A stretch of 64,000 nucleotides of DNA from Sutcliffiella sp. FSL R7-0096 (lineage in GTDB: Bacteria > Bacillota > Bacilli > Bacillales > Bacillaceae_I). The translations under genes were made by a program, and so were the position numbers. The notes under the pieces were generated by a model, which made no database searches, was not told the origin of the DNA, and worked only from the letters and a program-made list of their open reading frames with translations. The DNA lies in the NCBI RefSeq assembly GCF_038595065.1, contig NZ_CP152003.1:4692001-4756000 (forward strand), read 5' to 3'. This document shows, one piece after another, positions 36,531 through 45,712 of this stretch (within the stretch, counting starts at the first letter, position 1; every line of letters starts with the position of its first letter).

Positions 36531-36557
36531 CTTCTTGCCTATATTTCTTCCAGATGT

Positions 36558-37307
36558 CTACTTCTTTGCAAATCCTTGCTTTTCGATGAAATCTTTCATA
36601 TGCAACCTTTTTGGTTCTCTAAGCATGTTCGCCATTTGACTGGTCCACGTGTCGGAACGCTTTCCTTTCGTTCGTTCATGGTAATAGGCAGAGATTTCTT
36701 CGTTGTAGTCCTGCAACTGACTTTTAAATACTGATTCATCCTGTTGATACACGTCTTCGTGGTAGATATTTTCCATAGGCAAACGAGGCTTCACTCCGGT
36801 TTCTTGGGCCGGATAGCCTACAGCAAGCCCAAACAATGGAATAGTATTGGCTGGCATCTTTAATAGTTCTGCCACCTCTTGGATATTGGAACGGATCCCT
36901 CCTATGTAACAAATGCCAAGACCCATGGATTCGGCAGCAACGGAAGCGTTTTGTGCTGCAAGGGATGCATCGATGACGGCTACCATGAATTTCTCCGTAC
37001 TTTCAATGGATGTGGTGACATCTGTTGTTTCCATGTCTCCGATGAAAGCATGGCGATGAAAATCGGCACAGAAAACAAAAAAGTGTCCATTGTCTTCTAC
37101 ATATGGCTGATTTCCTGCCAGTTCTGCCAGCCGTTTTTTCTTCTCTTTATCTTTCACCCCAATAACCGAATAAGCTTGTACAAAGCTTGAGGTCGACGCT
37201 GCCTGTGCACTTTGGACAATCGTCTTTATTTGTTTGTCCGTTAAAGCTCTGTCCTCGAATTTCCGGACGGACCGGTGCGATAGAATGGTTTGAATGGTTG
37301 GGTTCAT
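36558..37307 (-). CDS. nfrA: NADPH-dependent nitro/flavin reductase (NfrA type)
   Basis: FMN-containing oxidoreductase that reduces nitroaromatics, FMN and quinones with NADPH. The 249 residues equal B. subtilis NfrA1 (YwcG, 249). Conserved blocks are HRSVRKFEDRALTDKQI (FMN phosphate binding), AQAASTSSFVQAYSVIGV, AAESMGLGICYIGGIR and LFGLAVGYPAQETG. In B. subtilis nfrA is stress induced. No regulator site is obvious here. Two hairpins end the transcript. Confidence 0.93.
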   Translation of the reverse strand: MNPTIQTILSHRSVRKFEDRALTDKQIKTIVQSAQAASTSSFVQAYSVIGVKDKEKKKRLAELAGNQPYVEDNGHFFVFCADFHRHAFIGDMETTDVTTSIESTEKFMVAVIDASLAAQNASVAAESMGLGICYIGGIRSNIQEVAELLKMPANTIPLFGLAVGYPAQETGVKPRLPMENIYHEDVYQQDESVFKSQLQDYNEEISAYYHERTKGKRSDTWTSQMANMLREPKRLHMKDFIEKQGFAKK

Positions 37308-37371
37308 GCTAGTTTCCCCTCCTGCTTGCTTTTCCCTTATTGTACACAGGAGAGGGAACTTATTTCCACTT

Positions 37372-37995
37372 TCAGTCCTTCGGTTGCTTCAGTCCGTCCA
37401 TTAAAAATGTAATCGCCACTTCCAACTCTTGATCAAAATCCTGATCTATATCCAGGAAGCGTTGCGTAAAGATCGTTCCTGCAATGGTGGATATCGTCAA
37501 GCGAATGATTGTTTCGGGCGGTAGATTCTTCAGGTCCCCTTTTTCCTGAAAATGCACCACCACTTTGGTGAAATTAGGGAGAATCACTTCTTTGAAGAGG
37601 GTGAAATATGGCTTTTGAAACTCTTCATGAAACGCCACTTCCTGGATGAATATTTTTAGGATCGGGAAGTTTTGGTTGATAAACTCATAGCGGTTGTATG
37701 CTAGTTTTCTCAGGAAAGCTTCATAACTTTCATACTCTCCCTCCAGCACTTCCTTGGAAAAAGATTTAGCCATATGTGGTGCGACAAATTTTGCCACCGT
37801 CGGGGAAACGATGGAAAGAAGCAATTCCTTTTTTGTTCGATAATGTCTGAAAATAGTGCCCTCTGCAACACCGGCCTTTTTGGCAATTTCATTGGTAGAA
37901 GTTGCGGCATACCCCTTTTCGGCGAAAGTTTCGATGGCCGCCTCTAGTATTTTGCGGTGCTTTTCACTCATTTTCTTTTCATCTTGATTATTCAT
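37372..37995 (-). CDS. TetR family transcriptional regulator
   Basis: A 207-residue regulator. The N-terminal helix-turn-helix (AAIETFAEKGYAATSTNEIA, AKKAGVAEGTIFRHYRTK) is standard TetR, and the C-terminal ligand domain is all helical. ATG at 37995 follows AAAGGGG. The ATG at 38016 is less likely. It is the third gene of an operon with an ABC exporter, so it very likely represses the TGAGT-N4-ACTCA operator in front of the ATPase gene. Confidence 0.9.
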   Translation of the reverse strand: MNNQDEKKMSEKHRKILEAAIETFAEKGYAATSTNEIAKKAGVAEGTIFRHYRTKKELLLSIVSPTVAKFVAPHMAKSFSKEVLEGEYESYEAFLRKLAYNRYEFINQNFPILKIFIQEVAFHEEFQKPYFTLFKEVILPNFTKVVVHFQEKGDLKNLPPETIIRLTISTIAGTIFTQRFLDIDQDFDQELEVAITFLMDGLKQPKD

Positions 37996-38021
37996 GCCTG
38001 CCCCTTTCCGCTTCAAGTCAT

Positions 38022-39038
38022 TTATGTCGGACGATATTTTTTTAATGCTCTTATATTCAAAAGGATAAACAGAAGAGAGAATCCAAACAACAGAAGCACG
38101 TTTCCAACTATTTCTTCAAGTCCTTTACCTCTAATCATAATATCCTTCATTGCTCCGCCTGCATAGGTCAACGGCATAATCAAGCTGATTTTCTGGAGCC
38201 AATCAGGCATTGCCTCAATGGAAAACAGACCGGAAAAGAAAACTTGCGGTACGACAACAAGCGGAATGAATTGGATCATCTGCAGTTCGTTCCGGGCGAA
38301 TGCAGACAACAGGGTACCAAGCGTCAGTGCTGTGATTGCAACAGTAAAGGTAACGAAAAGGATGGAAAAAATACTTCCTGCCATCTGAATGTCCAAAATG
38401 TAGATCGTAAACAAGACGATGATGCTGGATTGAATAAGGGTGAATATACCGAATCCTGCAACATACCCAAGGACAAGCTCCCACCTCTTGATTGGTGTAG
38501 CCATCAACCGTTCGAGCGTTCCACTTGTTCTTTCTCTAAGAAACGAAACACCTGCAATCAAAAATACAAAAAAGAAAACAAAGAATACGATGAGAAAGGG
38601 TCCGATATTATCAAACATCTCCATTGCATCTGAGCCGTATGCATACTGTATGTCAAGTTGCTTGCCATTATCTTCAGCTGGTTGAACCAATGCATGTATT
38701 TTTTGCAAGATTGCTCGGTTGACGGACGGGTCACTTCCCTCTAAAACTACTTTATCGGTTGTCAAAAAAGCATCCATTTCCGAGTCTCTAACTTTCTTCC
38801 AGCCTTGTGCTTCTGTTTCAAGTAAAATCACTTGAATGTTACCTTCCTGTAAACGGAGTTCTAATCGCTGAGCCTCTCCGACCAGGCCTATTTCAAGCGT
38901 TTGTTCCTGATCTGCAAACACCACATTCATCAAGGTTAATATTAGGATGGGCGCTATTATCATCAGGCCTAATGTTCTTTTATCGCGAACAAATTGACGT
39001 AAAATACGAATGATGACAGCAGTGACTCTCATACTCAT
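38022..39038 (-). CDS. ABC-2 type transporter permease
   Basis: A 338-residue exporter subunit. An N-terminal helix (LGLMIIAPILILTLMNVVFA) is followed by an extracytoplasmic loop and five more helices, with the ABC-2 signature FLRERTSGTLERLMATPIKR. Its start overlaps the ATPase stop (ATGA), indicating tight coupling. The substrate is unknown. TetR-linked ABC-2 exporters often remove lipophilic compounds or antibiotics. Confidence 0.9.
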   Translation of the reverse strand: MSMRVTAVIIRILRQFVRDKRTLGLMIIAPILILTLMNVVFADQEQTLEIGLVGEAQRLELRLQEGNIQVILLETEAQGWKKVRDSEMDAFLTTDKVVLEGSDPSVNRAILQKIHALVQPAEDNGKQLDIQYAYGSDAMEMFDNIGPFLIVFFVFFFVFLIAGVSFLRERTSGTLERLMATPIKRWELVLGYVAGFGIFTLIQSSIIVLFTIYILDIQMAGSIFSILFVTFTVAITALTLGTLLSAFARNELQMIQFIPLVVVPQVFFSGLFSIEAMPDWLQKISLIMPLTYAGGAMKDIMIRGKGLEEIVGNVLLLFGFSLLFILLNIRALKKYRPT

Positions 39039-39760
39039 ACTGTTGCACCTCCAAGCCTAAGGAATGCGTCTTCCATATTCGTTGTCCCTGTAACTCTCTC
39101 AAGTTCTGCTGTGCTTCCTACCGCTAGCAACTCTCCTTCTCTGATCATGGCAAGCCTGTCGCATTTTTGCGCTTCATCCATAACATGGGTGGTCACCAGA
39201 ACGGTGGTGCCTTTCTCACTGAGTTTTCTCAGTTCCTCCCATATAGACTTCCTGAGGAGAGGGTCAATCCCAACAGTAGGTTCATCAAGTATGAGTATTT
39301 CTGGATTGTGTAGAAGAGAGATTGCAAGGGAGAGGCGGCGTTTCATCCCACCCGAGAATTGTTGGACAGGCTTATGAAGATGTTCTTGAAGGTTGACAAG
39401 TTCCATCACATCTGTGATTCTTTGTTTCCTTTCTGTCGTTTTCATATTATATAGAGTTGCAAAAAATTGAAGGTTTTCCAATGCTGTCAGATCCTGATAC
39501 AACGCATCTGACTGTGCCATATACCCGATTCTTTCCGACAGTGACAGGCTTGGCATTTTAACACCCAGCACCTCCACCTCCCCGTTATAAATTCTTTGAA
39601 GGCCTGCAATAGCTTTTACAAGTGTTGTCTTACCAGCTCCTGATGGCCCTAAAAAACCGAAAATCTCCCCTTTTTCTATGGATAAACTGATATTTTTTAT
39701 AACATCTGTATTTCCGAAAGAAATAGATAATTGAGATACATTGCAGACATGATTGGTCAT
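39035..39760 (-). CDS. ABC transporter ATP-binding protein
   Basis: A 241-residue ATPase. Walker A GPSGAGKTT (residues 38-46), signature FSGGMKRRLSLAISLL, Walker B ILILDEPTVGIDP and the switch His in TTHVMDEAQ are all intact. First gene of the exporter-TetR operon, with RBS AAGGAGG and a sigma-A promoter carrying a TetR-like operator. Confidence 0.94.
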   Translation of the reverse strand: MTNHVCNVSQLSISFGNTDVIKNISLSIEKGEIFGFLGPSGAGKTTLVKAIAGLQRIYNGEVEVLGVKMPSLSLSERIGYMAQSDALYQDLTALENLQFFATLYNMKTTERKQRITDVMELVNLQEHLHKPVQQFSGGMKRRLSLAISLLHNPEILILDEPTVGIDPLLRKSIWEELRKLSEKGTTVLVTTHVMDEAQKCDRLAMIREGELLAVGSTAELERVTGTTNMEDAFLRLGGATV

Positions 39761-39782
39761 TTTTATTGCCTCCTTTTTAAAA

Positions 39783-39796
39783 TGAGTGATTACTCA
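39783..39796 (-). promoter_or_regulatory. TetR-type operator
   Basis: TGAGT-N4-ACTCA palindrome 13 bases downstream of the -10 box and just before the RBS of the ATPase gene. Binding by the operon's own TetR would block transcription. Confidence 0.6.
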
Positions 39797-39808
39797 CTTT
39801 TCTACTCA

Positions 39809-39838
39809 AACATACTGGATAGACGGCCCCGCTGTCAA
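39809..39838 (-). promoter_or_regulatory. Sigma-A promoter of the ABC-TetR operon
   Basis: On the minus strand TTGACA, an 18-base spacer, then TATGTT, placed about 50-75 bases before the ATPase start. Confidence 0.6.
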
Positions 39839-39911
39839 TAGAAAGTGTAAATCTCTAGTTATAGGGAAAGATAAAATATTGACCTAGTAAAGAGAGAAGA
39901 GGGATTTGAGG

Positions 39912-41417
39912 GTGAAAAAGCTAGATATTGTGTTTTGGTTTTCTGCCATAGTGGTAGCATTGCTAGTGATAATAGGTGCAGTTGCGCCAAAAGCTTTTGC
40001 TTCTGTGGCAACGGAAATTTTTAATTTTACCACTTATGCGTTCGGTTGGTTTTATTTGTTGGCGGTATTATTTTTTGTTTTATTTTGTATAGTCATTGCC
40101 TTGACTAAGTATGGAAGGGTACGCCTTGGAAATGATGAGGACCGTCCTGAATTTCCTTTTTTCACTTGGGTCGGGATGCTTTTCAGTGCAGGATTTGGCG
40201 TCGGGCTGGTATTCTGGGGAATTGCCGAACCGATGAGCCATTTTTTCACGCCACCCAGAGAAACAGTGGATGCTTTAGGGGTAGAGGCCGCACGTGTGGC
40301 CATGCAGTATTCCTTTTTTCATTGGGGTGTTAGTCAGTGGTCGGTCTTTACCATTGTAGGTTTGGCCATCGGGTATTTTCAGTTCCGTAAAAAAGAGGAC
40401 GGGCTTATCTCCACGACACTGAAACCGATCATCGGGGAAAAGAAGCGTGAATACATACGAAAACCGATAGATATTCTTGCGGTCATTGCGACAGTAATGG
40501 GGGTTGCCACATCGCTCGGGCTGGGGATCCTCCAGATCAATGGGGGATTAAATGTAGTGTTCGGCATTCCGAATAATGGCATGATACAGCTTATTATCAT
40601 GGTGGTCCTGTTGGTGCTCTACCTAACCTCGACTACCACCGGGATTGAGCGTGGGATTAAATACTTGAGCAACTTGAACCTCACTTTGGCACTGCTTTTG
40701 ATGCTGTTTGTATTTATTGCCGGTCCGACTGTTTTTATATTGAATACATTCACGCTGGGGATTGGTGACTATATTTCGAGTTTCTTCAATACGAGCTTAC
40801 GACTTACCCCTTATCAAGGAGGAACGTGGGTACGAGATTGGACGATTTTCTATTGGGCGTGGGCCATCGCCTGGTCCCCATTTGTCGGGGCATTCATCGC
40901 CAGGGTTTCTAGGGGACGAACCATTCGGGAATTCGTATTCGGGGTACTGATTGTACCTCCTGTTATTGCTTTGTTCTGGATTGCAGTATTTGGCGGGACC
41001 GCCCTACACTTTGATCTGTTTGGCGGAACAGAGATTGCCCAGGCGGTAGATAATGATATCACCTCGGCCCTGTTCGCAACCTTTGCACAGCTGCCATTTA
41101 CATTTATTTTATCGTTGCTGTCGATATTGCTTATCTTTACTTTTTTAATCACTTCCGCAGACTCTGCAACCTATATTCTAGGCACAATGACTTCTGGGGG
41201 AAGCTTGAATCCTCCCCTTTTCTTGCGAATCATTTGGGGAACCTTGATGGCCGCGATTGCCGCCGTTTTGCTGATAGCAAGTGGACTAGAAGGTCTGCAA
41301 ACCGCCTCTCTTGTCTCGGCGTTGCCGTTTACGATCATCTTGATAGCAATTTGCTATTCCCTTATTAAATCTTTAAGGCGGGAGCCTGGGTTGAAAAGGA
41401 GTAATAAAAAGATATAA
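39912..41417 (+). CDS. BCCT family betaine/choline/carnitine transporter
   Basis: A 501-residue secondary transporter with 12 membrane helices. BCCT hallmarks are GFGVGLVFWGIAEPMSHF, the Trp-rich substrate motif WTIFYWAWAIAWSPFVGAF and ARVSRGRTIREFVFG. Members import betaine, choline or carnitine with Na+ or H+, often as osmoprotectants. The precise substrate is not certain. I chose GTG at 39912 after AGAGGG. The TTG at 39906 is also in frame. The short C-terminal tail (LKRSNKKI) is basic. Confidence 0.92.
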   Translation: MKKLDIVFWFSAIVVALLVIIGAVAPKAFASVATEIFNFTTYAFGWFYLLAVLFFVLFCIVIALTKYGRVRLGNDEDRPEFPFFTWVGMLFSAGFGVGLVFWGIAEPMSHFFTPPRETVDALGVEAARVAMQYSFFHWGVSQWSVFTIVGLAIGYFQFRKKEDGLISTTLKPIIGEKKREYIRKPIDILAVIATVMGVATSLGLGILQINGGLNVVFGIPNNGMIQLIIMVVLLVLYLTSTTTGIERGIKYLSNLNLTLALLLMLFVFIAGPTVFILNTFTLGIGDYISSFFNTSLRLTPYQGGTWVRDWTIFYWAWAIAWSPFVGAFIARVSRGRTIREFVFGVLIVPPVIALFWIAVFGGTALHFDLFGGTEIAQAVDNDITSALFATFAQLPFTFILSLLSILLIFTFLITSADSATYILGTMTSGGSLNPPLFLRIIWGTLMAAIAAVLLIASGLEGLQTASLVSALPFTIILIAICYSLIKSLRREPGLKRSNKKI

Positions 41418-41439
41418 ATACAGAAACCAGGTAGCTATG

Positions 41440-41468
41440 CACCCTCTCTTGTCGGAGGGTGTTTTTTT
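41440..41468 (+). terminator. Terminator of the BCCT gene
   Basis: CACCCTC pairs with GAGGGTG around an 8-nt loop and is followed by TTTTTTT. Confidence 0.85.
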
Positions 41469-41577
41469 CGGTATTGTCTGGACTAACCTAAAAAAAGCAG
41501 GAAAATATCTATAAGTATAGAAATGTAAAGGAGGGATGGGATAAATTTCGACAAAAAACTTAATGGGGGGAGTATTT

Positions 41578-42903
41578 GTGAAAGGAATCATTTCATTTTT
41601 TAATCGTATTATGCAGCGTTATTTACCGGATCCATTCTTATTTGTCATCATCCTGACACTTGTGGTATTCGGGCTTGGACTTATTTTCACCGATAGCGGG
41701 CCTACAGAAATGGTCCAGCATTGGGGTGGCGGTTTCTGGGCTCTGCTCACATTTTCCATGCAGATGGTTCTCGTTTTGGTTACTGGGTACGTCCTGGCAA
41801 GCAGCGCCATTTTCAAAAGGTTTCTCGGTGCATTGGCTTCCACCGCTAAAACTCCAGGAAGCGCAATTATTATTGTAACCATTGTCTCTATCATTGCCAG
41901 CTGGATCAACTGGGGATTTGGTCTTGTTATTGGGGCTTTATTTGCCAAAGAGCTTGCGAAGCGAGTTCAAAATGTCGACTATCGACTATTAATTGCAAGC
42001 GCTTACAGCGGCTTCATTGTATGGCATGGAGGATTTTCTGGTTCCATTCCGCTCACCATCGCAACAGAAGGACACTTCTCGGAAGGATTAATTGGAGTCA
42101 TTTCTACGGATCAGACTATTTTCGCTCCATTCAATCTGATCATATTGGCTGCACTTTTTGTGACATTGCCTCTATTAAACCGATTTATGATGCCGGCTAA
42201 GGATGAAACCGTAACGGTAGATCCCGCCCTGTTGGAGGATGCATCAAGCCTTCAGGCGGCAACTGTCGAGAAATCTACCATGACACCAGCTGAGCGTTTG
42301 GAGAACAGTTGGGTTCTCTCTCTAACAGTCTCAGTAATGGGTCTAGTATTCCTATTCTACTACTTTGCCGATAATGGGTTTAAACTTAATCTAGATATTG
42401 TGAACTTTCTGTTCTTGTTCCTAGGAATTCTGTTCCACTGGCGTCCAAAAAACTTCCTTGAATCAGTTACGAATGCCGTGAAAGGGGCAAGCGGTATCAT
42501 CATCCAGTTCCCTTTCTATGCAGGAATCATGGGAATGATGACATTATCAGGTCTTGCTGCTGTCATGTCTAAAGCGTTTGTTAACATTTCCAATGAACAC
42601 ACATTCCATTTCTTCGCTTTCCTTAGTGCCGGAATTGTGAACTTTTTCGTCCCTTCAGGCGGCGGACAGTGGTCCGTACAGGCACCTGTCATGTTGGAGG
42701 CTGCTCAAACGATGAATGTTTCTATTGCGCGGACTGCTCTTGCCGTTTCATGGGGCGATGCGTGGACGAACCTCATCCAACCGTTCTGGGCCTTGCCAGC
42801 TTTGGCCATCGCCGGCTTAAAGGCAAAGGACATCATGGGCTTCTGTGTCATTGTCCTTTTTGTAAGTGGTGCCATCATTTCTTTAGCATTTTTGCTACTA
42901 TAA
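41578..42903 (+). CDS. Short-chain fatty acid transporter (AtoE family)
   Basis: A 441-residue permease with about ten membrane helices and the AtoE/TIGR00366 signatures ASWINWGFGLVIGALFAKEL, WHGGFSGSIPLTIATEGHF and FFVPSGGGQWSVQAPVMLEA. Members carry acetoacetate or short-chain fatty acids. GTG at 41578 is six bases after GGGGGG, whereas the ATG at 41563 lies within the RBS region. It has a terminator on each side, so it is monocistronic. Confidence 0.88.
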   Translation: MKGIISFFNRIMQRYLPDPFLFVIILTLVVFGLGLIFTDSGPTEMVQHWGGGFWALLTFSMQMVLVLVTGYVLASSAIFKRFLGALASTAKTPGSAIIIVTIVSIIASWINWGFGLVIGALFAKELAKRVQNVDYRLLIASAYSGFIVWHGGFSGSIPLTIATEGHFSEGLIGVISTDQTIFAPFNLIILAALFVTLPLLNRFMMPAKDETVTVDPALLEDASSLQAATVEKSTMTPAERLENSWVLSLTVSVMGLVFLFYYFADNGFKLNLDIVNFLFLFLGILFHWRPKNFLESVTNAVKGASGIIIQFPFYAGIMGMMTLSGLAAVMSKAFVNISNEHTFHFFAFLSAGIVNFFVPSGGGQWSVQAPVMLEAAQTMNVSIARTALAVSWGDAWTNLIQPFWALPALAIAGLKAKDIMGFCVIVLFVSGAIISLAFLLL

Positions 42904-42940
42904 AGGGGCCGGGCACGTGCCGGGTACCAATTAATAAGTC

Positions 42941-42978
42941 ACCCTCCACTCCCAATCATTGGTGTGGAGGGTATTTTT
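42941..42978 (+). terminator. Terminator of the AtoE-type gene
   Basis: ACCCTCCAC pairs with GTGGAGGGT and is followed by ATTTTTG. It overlaps the stop codon of the convergent membrane protein gene. A GGGCACGTGCC palindrome precedes it at about 42909-42924. Confidence 0.8.
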
Positions 42979-43486
42979 GTGGAATCTTTGTTACTTTCAT
43001 GATGTAAAGATAGAGGGCAAGTGTCATACTCTGGATGTAAAAGTAGAAAGGATAGGAGTAAATAAAAATATAACCCTCTTTATAATGAAACACACCAAGA
43101 TATGTAGCAATCCCTTCGGTGAACATCGCAATGATCGACCAAACGACAATATAGAGCATGTTAAAATAACCTTTGATTTTGAAGTAGCTATGAAAGTAGA
43201 AGAAAAGATAGCCAAAAGGGCCGTATTGAATATAGGACAGGAAATCAAACAGCTCGAAGTACGAACTATCATTCACATCATAAAAATCAAATGGCGGGAT
43301 GCTAATTGTATGATCAAAAATGATACCGCTATTGAACCCAATTATGAGAAATAAGAGAGTGAGTGGTAATGGGAACCTTTTCGGTAAAAAGAAAATAAGG
43401 GCATAGCCAGCAAGCAGCGAAACAATGATAAACCATTCATTAGAATTAAAATAATAATCATAATTTATGATTGGTGTTGGTTCCAT
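42956..43486 (-). CDS. CBO0543 family membrane protein (second of pair)
   Basis: A 176-residue protein with about five membrane helices rich in aromatic residues (FIIVSLLAGYALIFFLP, LFLIIGFNSGIIFD, ILYIVVWSIIAMFTEGI-like). The histidine and Glu in MFTEGIATYLGVFHYKEGY resemble the CBO0543 family found in sporeformers. Function is unknown. It begins directly after the stop of a paralogous gene. Its stop lies inside the terminator of the convergent transporter gene. Confidence 0.7.
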   Translation of the reverse strand: MEPTPIINYDYYFNSNEWFIIVSLLAGYALIFFLPKRFPLPLTLLFLIIGFNSGIIFDHTISIPPFDFYDVNDSSYFELFDFLSYIQYGPFGYLFFYFHSYFKIKGYFNMLYIVVWSIIAMFTEGIATYLGVFHYKEGYIFIYSYPFYFYIQSMTLALYLYIMKVTKIPQKYPPHQ

Positions 43487-43487
43487 T

Positions 43488-43961
43488 TCAGTTGCTCACT
43501 ATCCCTTCTTTTATTAATAGACGGCGATAGAATGAGGTAATTCCCAAGGCAGCCACAAGGTAAATTGCCGTGACCACAAAGGAGATGAAAAATGTCCACA
43601 TATGGTAATGAATGATGGATAAATGAATGGCCAATGCTTCACTTAACAAAATGACAATCACCGCGAACAACCCTCCCATCACTTGAATGCCCCGTGATTT
43701 CTGGAAAACACTGTTGACGAAAATCAACAAGATCAATGGAAATATAATATTTCGTTGAAGCCAAAAACAAATGAACAAATGTGGTTCCTTGTTGTACATG
43801 ATAAGACTTAGGTTCATGCTGATCATGGTAAGGACACATTTGTTCACAAAAAGAAAAAATAAGAACAGTAAAGAATTTTCTATCATGAGAAGGGGCTTCT
43901 TTTGGAAGAGGAAATAGGTTGCGATAAACCATGTGAGTATAAGATATATTACCAATTCCAT
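43488..43961 (-). CDS. CBO0543 family membrane protein (first of pair)
   Basis: A 157-residue membrane protein with five helices, including LVIYLILTWFIATYFLF, NIIFPLILLIFVNSVF and FFISFVVTAIYLVAALGIT. It shares the layout EALAIHLSIIHYHMWTF with EGIATYLGVFHYKEGYIF of the next gene, so the two are paralogues. RBS GGAGG precedes the ATG. Function is unknown. Confidence 0.7.
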   Translation of the reverse strand: MELVIYLILTWFIATYFLFQKKPLLMIENSLLFLFFLFVNKCVLTMISMNLSLIMYNKEPHLFICFWLQRNIIFPLILLIFVNSVFQKSRGIQVMGGLFAVIVILLSEALAIHLSIIHYHMWTFFISFVVTAIYLVAALGITSFYRRLLIKEGIVSN

Positions 43962-44020
43962 TTTAGCGCCTCCTTCGGTGTATTTTTCAGGTACTTTCTC
44001 CTAAAAAAGCAGAAAAAATA

Positions 44021-44052
44021 GAGAAGCCGTTTTGAATAGTTCTCGGCTTCTC
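44021..44052 (-). terminator. Terminator downstream of sacA
   Basis: AGAGAAGCCG pairs with CGGCTTCTC around about 13 bases, followed on the minus strand by TATTTTTTC. It separates the sucrose operon from the CBO0543 pair. Confidence 0.8.
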
Positions 44053-44122
44053 TTTAGCATTCCGCATAGCGGCTATCTAATACATTTCCTTTTTGGAGTT
44101 TGGGTTTTGGTGGGATTCGGAC

Positions 44123-44222
44123 GAAGACAATTTCATGCTGTTTTTTTCGTCGATATTGTCTTCATACCGCTGATGATGACATTTTCACGATACTATTTCC
44201 GCCCAAATTGTCTTCATACCCC
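44123..44222. repeat. Inverted ~50-nt repeats (GAAGACAATTTC type)
   Basis: GAAGACAATTT at 44123 and ATGACATTTTC at about 44173 alternate with the reverse motif ATTGTCTTCATACC at about 44155 and 44208. The same motif pair occurs at 57950-58045. It lies downstream of sacA, before the terminator. Confidence 0.65.
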
Positions 44223-44254
44223 AACTACAACAAACAGTAATGCTACGCTTACTC

Positions 44255-45697
44255 TCACAATGCCCACGCATTTACTTGCACCAATGTACCGCTCCCAGAA
44301 ACCCTAACTTCCCCGGTAGCAGAATCGCCCTCTGGGAATATCCGCGCCGTAAATACTTCTTCCCCACCATTCAAAAACACTTCGATGGAGGAAGTATCCA
44401 CAAATGCACGCAGCTCAGTCAAAGCCCCTAGCTTGCAGCTCCTCGTTTCCCATTCTCCTGTCACAAAGCTCTTGCGATGAAGTGAAAACACACTTGATGA
44501 AGCGTCATAAGTCAGCTGTGCGGCTTCGCCCAGGTCAAGTTCAAAGGAGCACAAATGTCCAAAAGAAAAGCTCATCTCAAATACTCTTCTCTCTTCCATG
44601 GCAAATCCGACTTTGTCTTCAGATAACTGCATATCCGAAAGCTCGACCATACTTGCCTTTCTCATTTGAGCTAACTCCTCGGCAGGTATCTGCAGCAATT
44701 TTCCATCCAAGCATTTCAATTCACGCGGTACAGTCAGCGCATGAATCCACTTATGGGCAATTGTCGGATGCTTGTCCTCATCTTGCTCGGGAATCCCCAT
44801 CCAGCCGACCATCAAGCGGCGCCCCTTTTCATCCAAGGTGGTTTGAGGCGCATAGAACTCAAAGCCCCGGTCCAACTCTACAAAATCACCATGCCCGAAT
44901 GCAGCGTCCTCGTAATCAAGCTTTCCGATAAAATAGCCCGCCTGGTAAACGTTTTGATACTTCATACCGTCTGGTACAAGGCCCTGAGGTGACACGATAA
45001 GTACATCCATCCCATCAAGTTCAAACAGGTCTGGGCATTCCCACATGTAACCGAAATCCCCCAACCCATTCAAACCAGACCCTGCAATGGCACCAAGATG
45101 CTCCCAGTCTTTTAGATCAGCAGACTTCAGAAGCGCGACTTTACCAGTCATGTCCTCACTTTGAGCACCAACGACCATATACCATTCCGACCCCTTCTTC
45201 CACACCTTAGGATCTCGGAAATGGGCAGTGTACCCTTCTGGCAGCTCCACAACCGGCCCTTTCTTATCAAACGTTAAGCCGTCTTCCGAAACCGCCATGC
45301 ATTGATAGGTCTCACGATTTCCGGAGGCATCTTTAACATTTCCTGTATAAAAGAGGACCATCTTTCCGTCATGCTCGATGGCACTTCCTGAATAGCAACC
45401 GTTCTTTTCGAACCATTCGCTCGGGGCAAGGGCAATAGGCTCATGCTTCCATGAAGTGAGATCTGCCGAGGAATAATGGCCCCAATATTTTGCACCGTGG
45501 CCGGTCTTGAATGGCATCCACTGATAAAAGAGGTGATAGGTCCCGTTCCATTGGATAAATCCATTGGGATCATTCAATAAACCGACAGGTGGCATAAGGT
45601 GGAAGCGCAACCGGTAAGGGTCGCTCTCCACCACCTTTTTATTTTTCTCAACTTCTTCCTCTGCAAGTCTGATAAGCTCTCGTTCTCTTTCCGTCAT
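44255..45697 (-). CDS. sacA: Sucrose-6-phosphate hydrolase
   Basis: GH32 enzyme that cleaves intracellular sucrose-6-phosphate to glucose-6-phosphate and fructose. The 480 residues match B. subtilis SacA (480). Motifs are GLLNDPNGFIQWNGTYHLFY (catalytic Asp nucleophile), HFRDPKVWK (RDP, transition-state stabiliser) and MWECPDLFELD (catalytic Glu in EC). The C-terminal beta-sandwich domain is complete. It is 16 bases downstream of the fructokinase gene, last in the scrA-scrK-sacA operon. RBS AAAGGAG. Confidence 0.96.
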   Translation of the reverse strand: MTERERELIRLAEEEVEKNKKVVESDPYRLRFHLMPPVGLLNDPNGFIQWNGTYHLFYQWMPFKTGHGAKYWGHYSSADLTSWKHEPIALAPSEWFEKNGCYSGSAIEHDGKMVLFYTGNVKDASGNRETYQCMAVSEDGLTFDKKGPVVELPEGYTAHFRDPKVWKKGSEWYMVVGAQSEDMTGKVALLKSADLKDWEHLGAIAGSGLNGLGDFGYMWECPDLFELDGMDVLIVSPQGLVPDGMKYQNVYQAGYFIGKLDYEDAAFGHGDFVELDRGFEFYAPQTTLDEKGRRLMVGWMGIPEQDEDKHPTIAHKWIHALTVPRELKCLDGKLLQIPAEELAQMRKASMVELSDMQLSEDKVGFAMEERRVFEMSFSFGHLCSFELDLGEAAQLTYDASSSVFSLHRKSFVTGEWETRSCKLGALTELRAFVDTSSIEVFLNGGEEVFTARIFPEGDSATGEVRVSGSGTLVQVNAWAL

Positions 45698-45712
45698 AAA
45701 AGAAACACTCCT

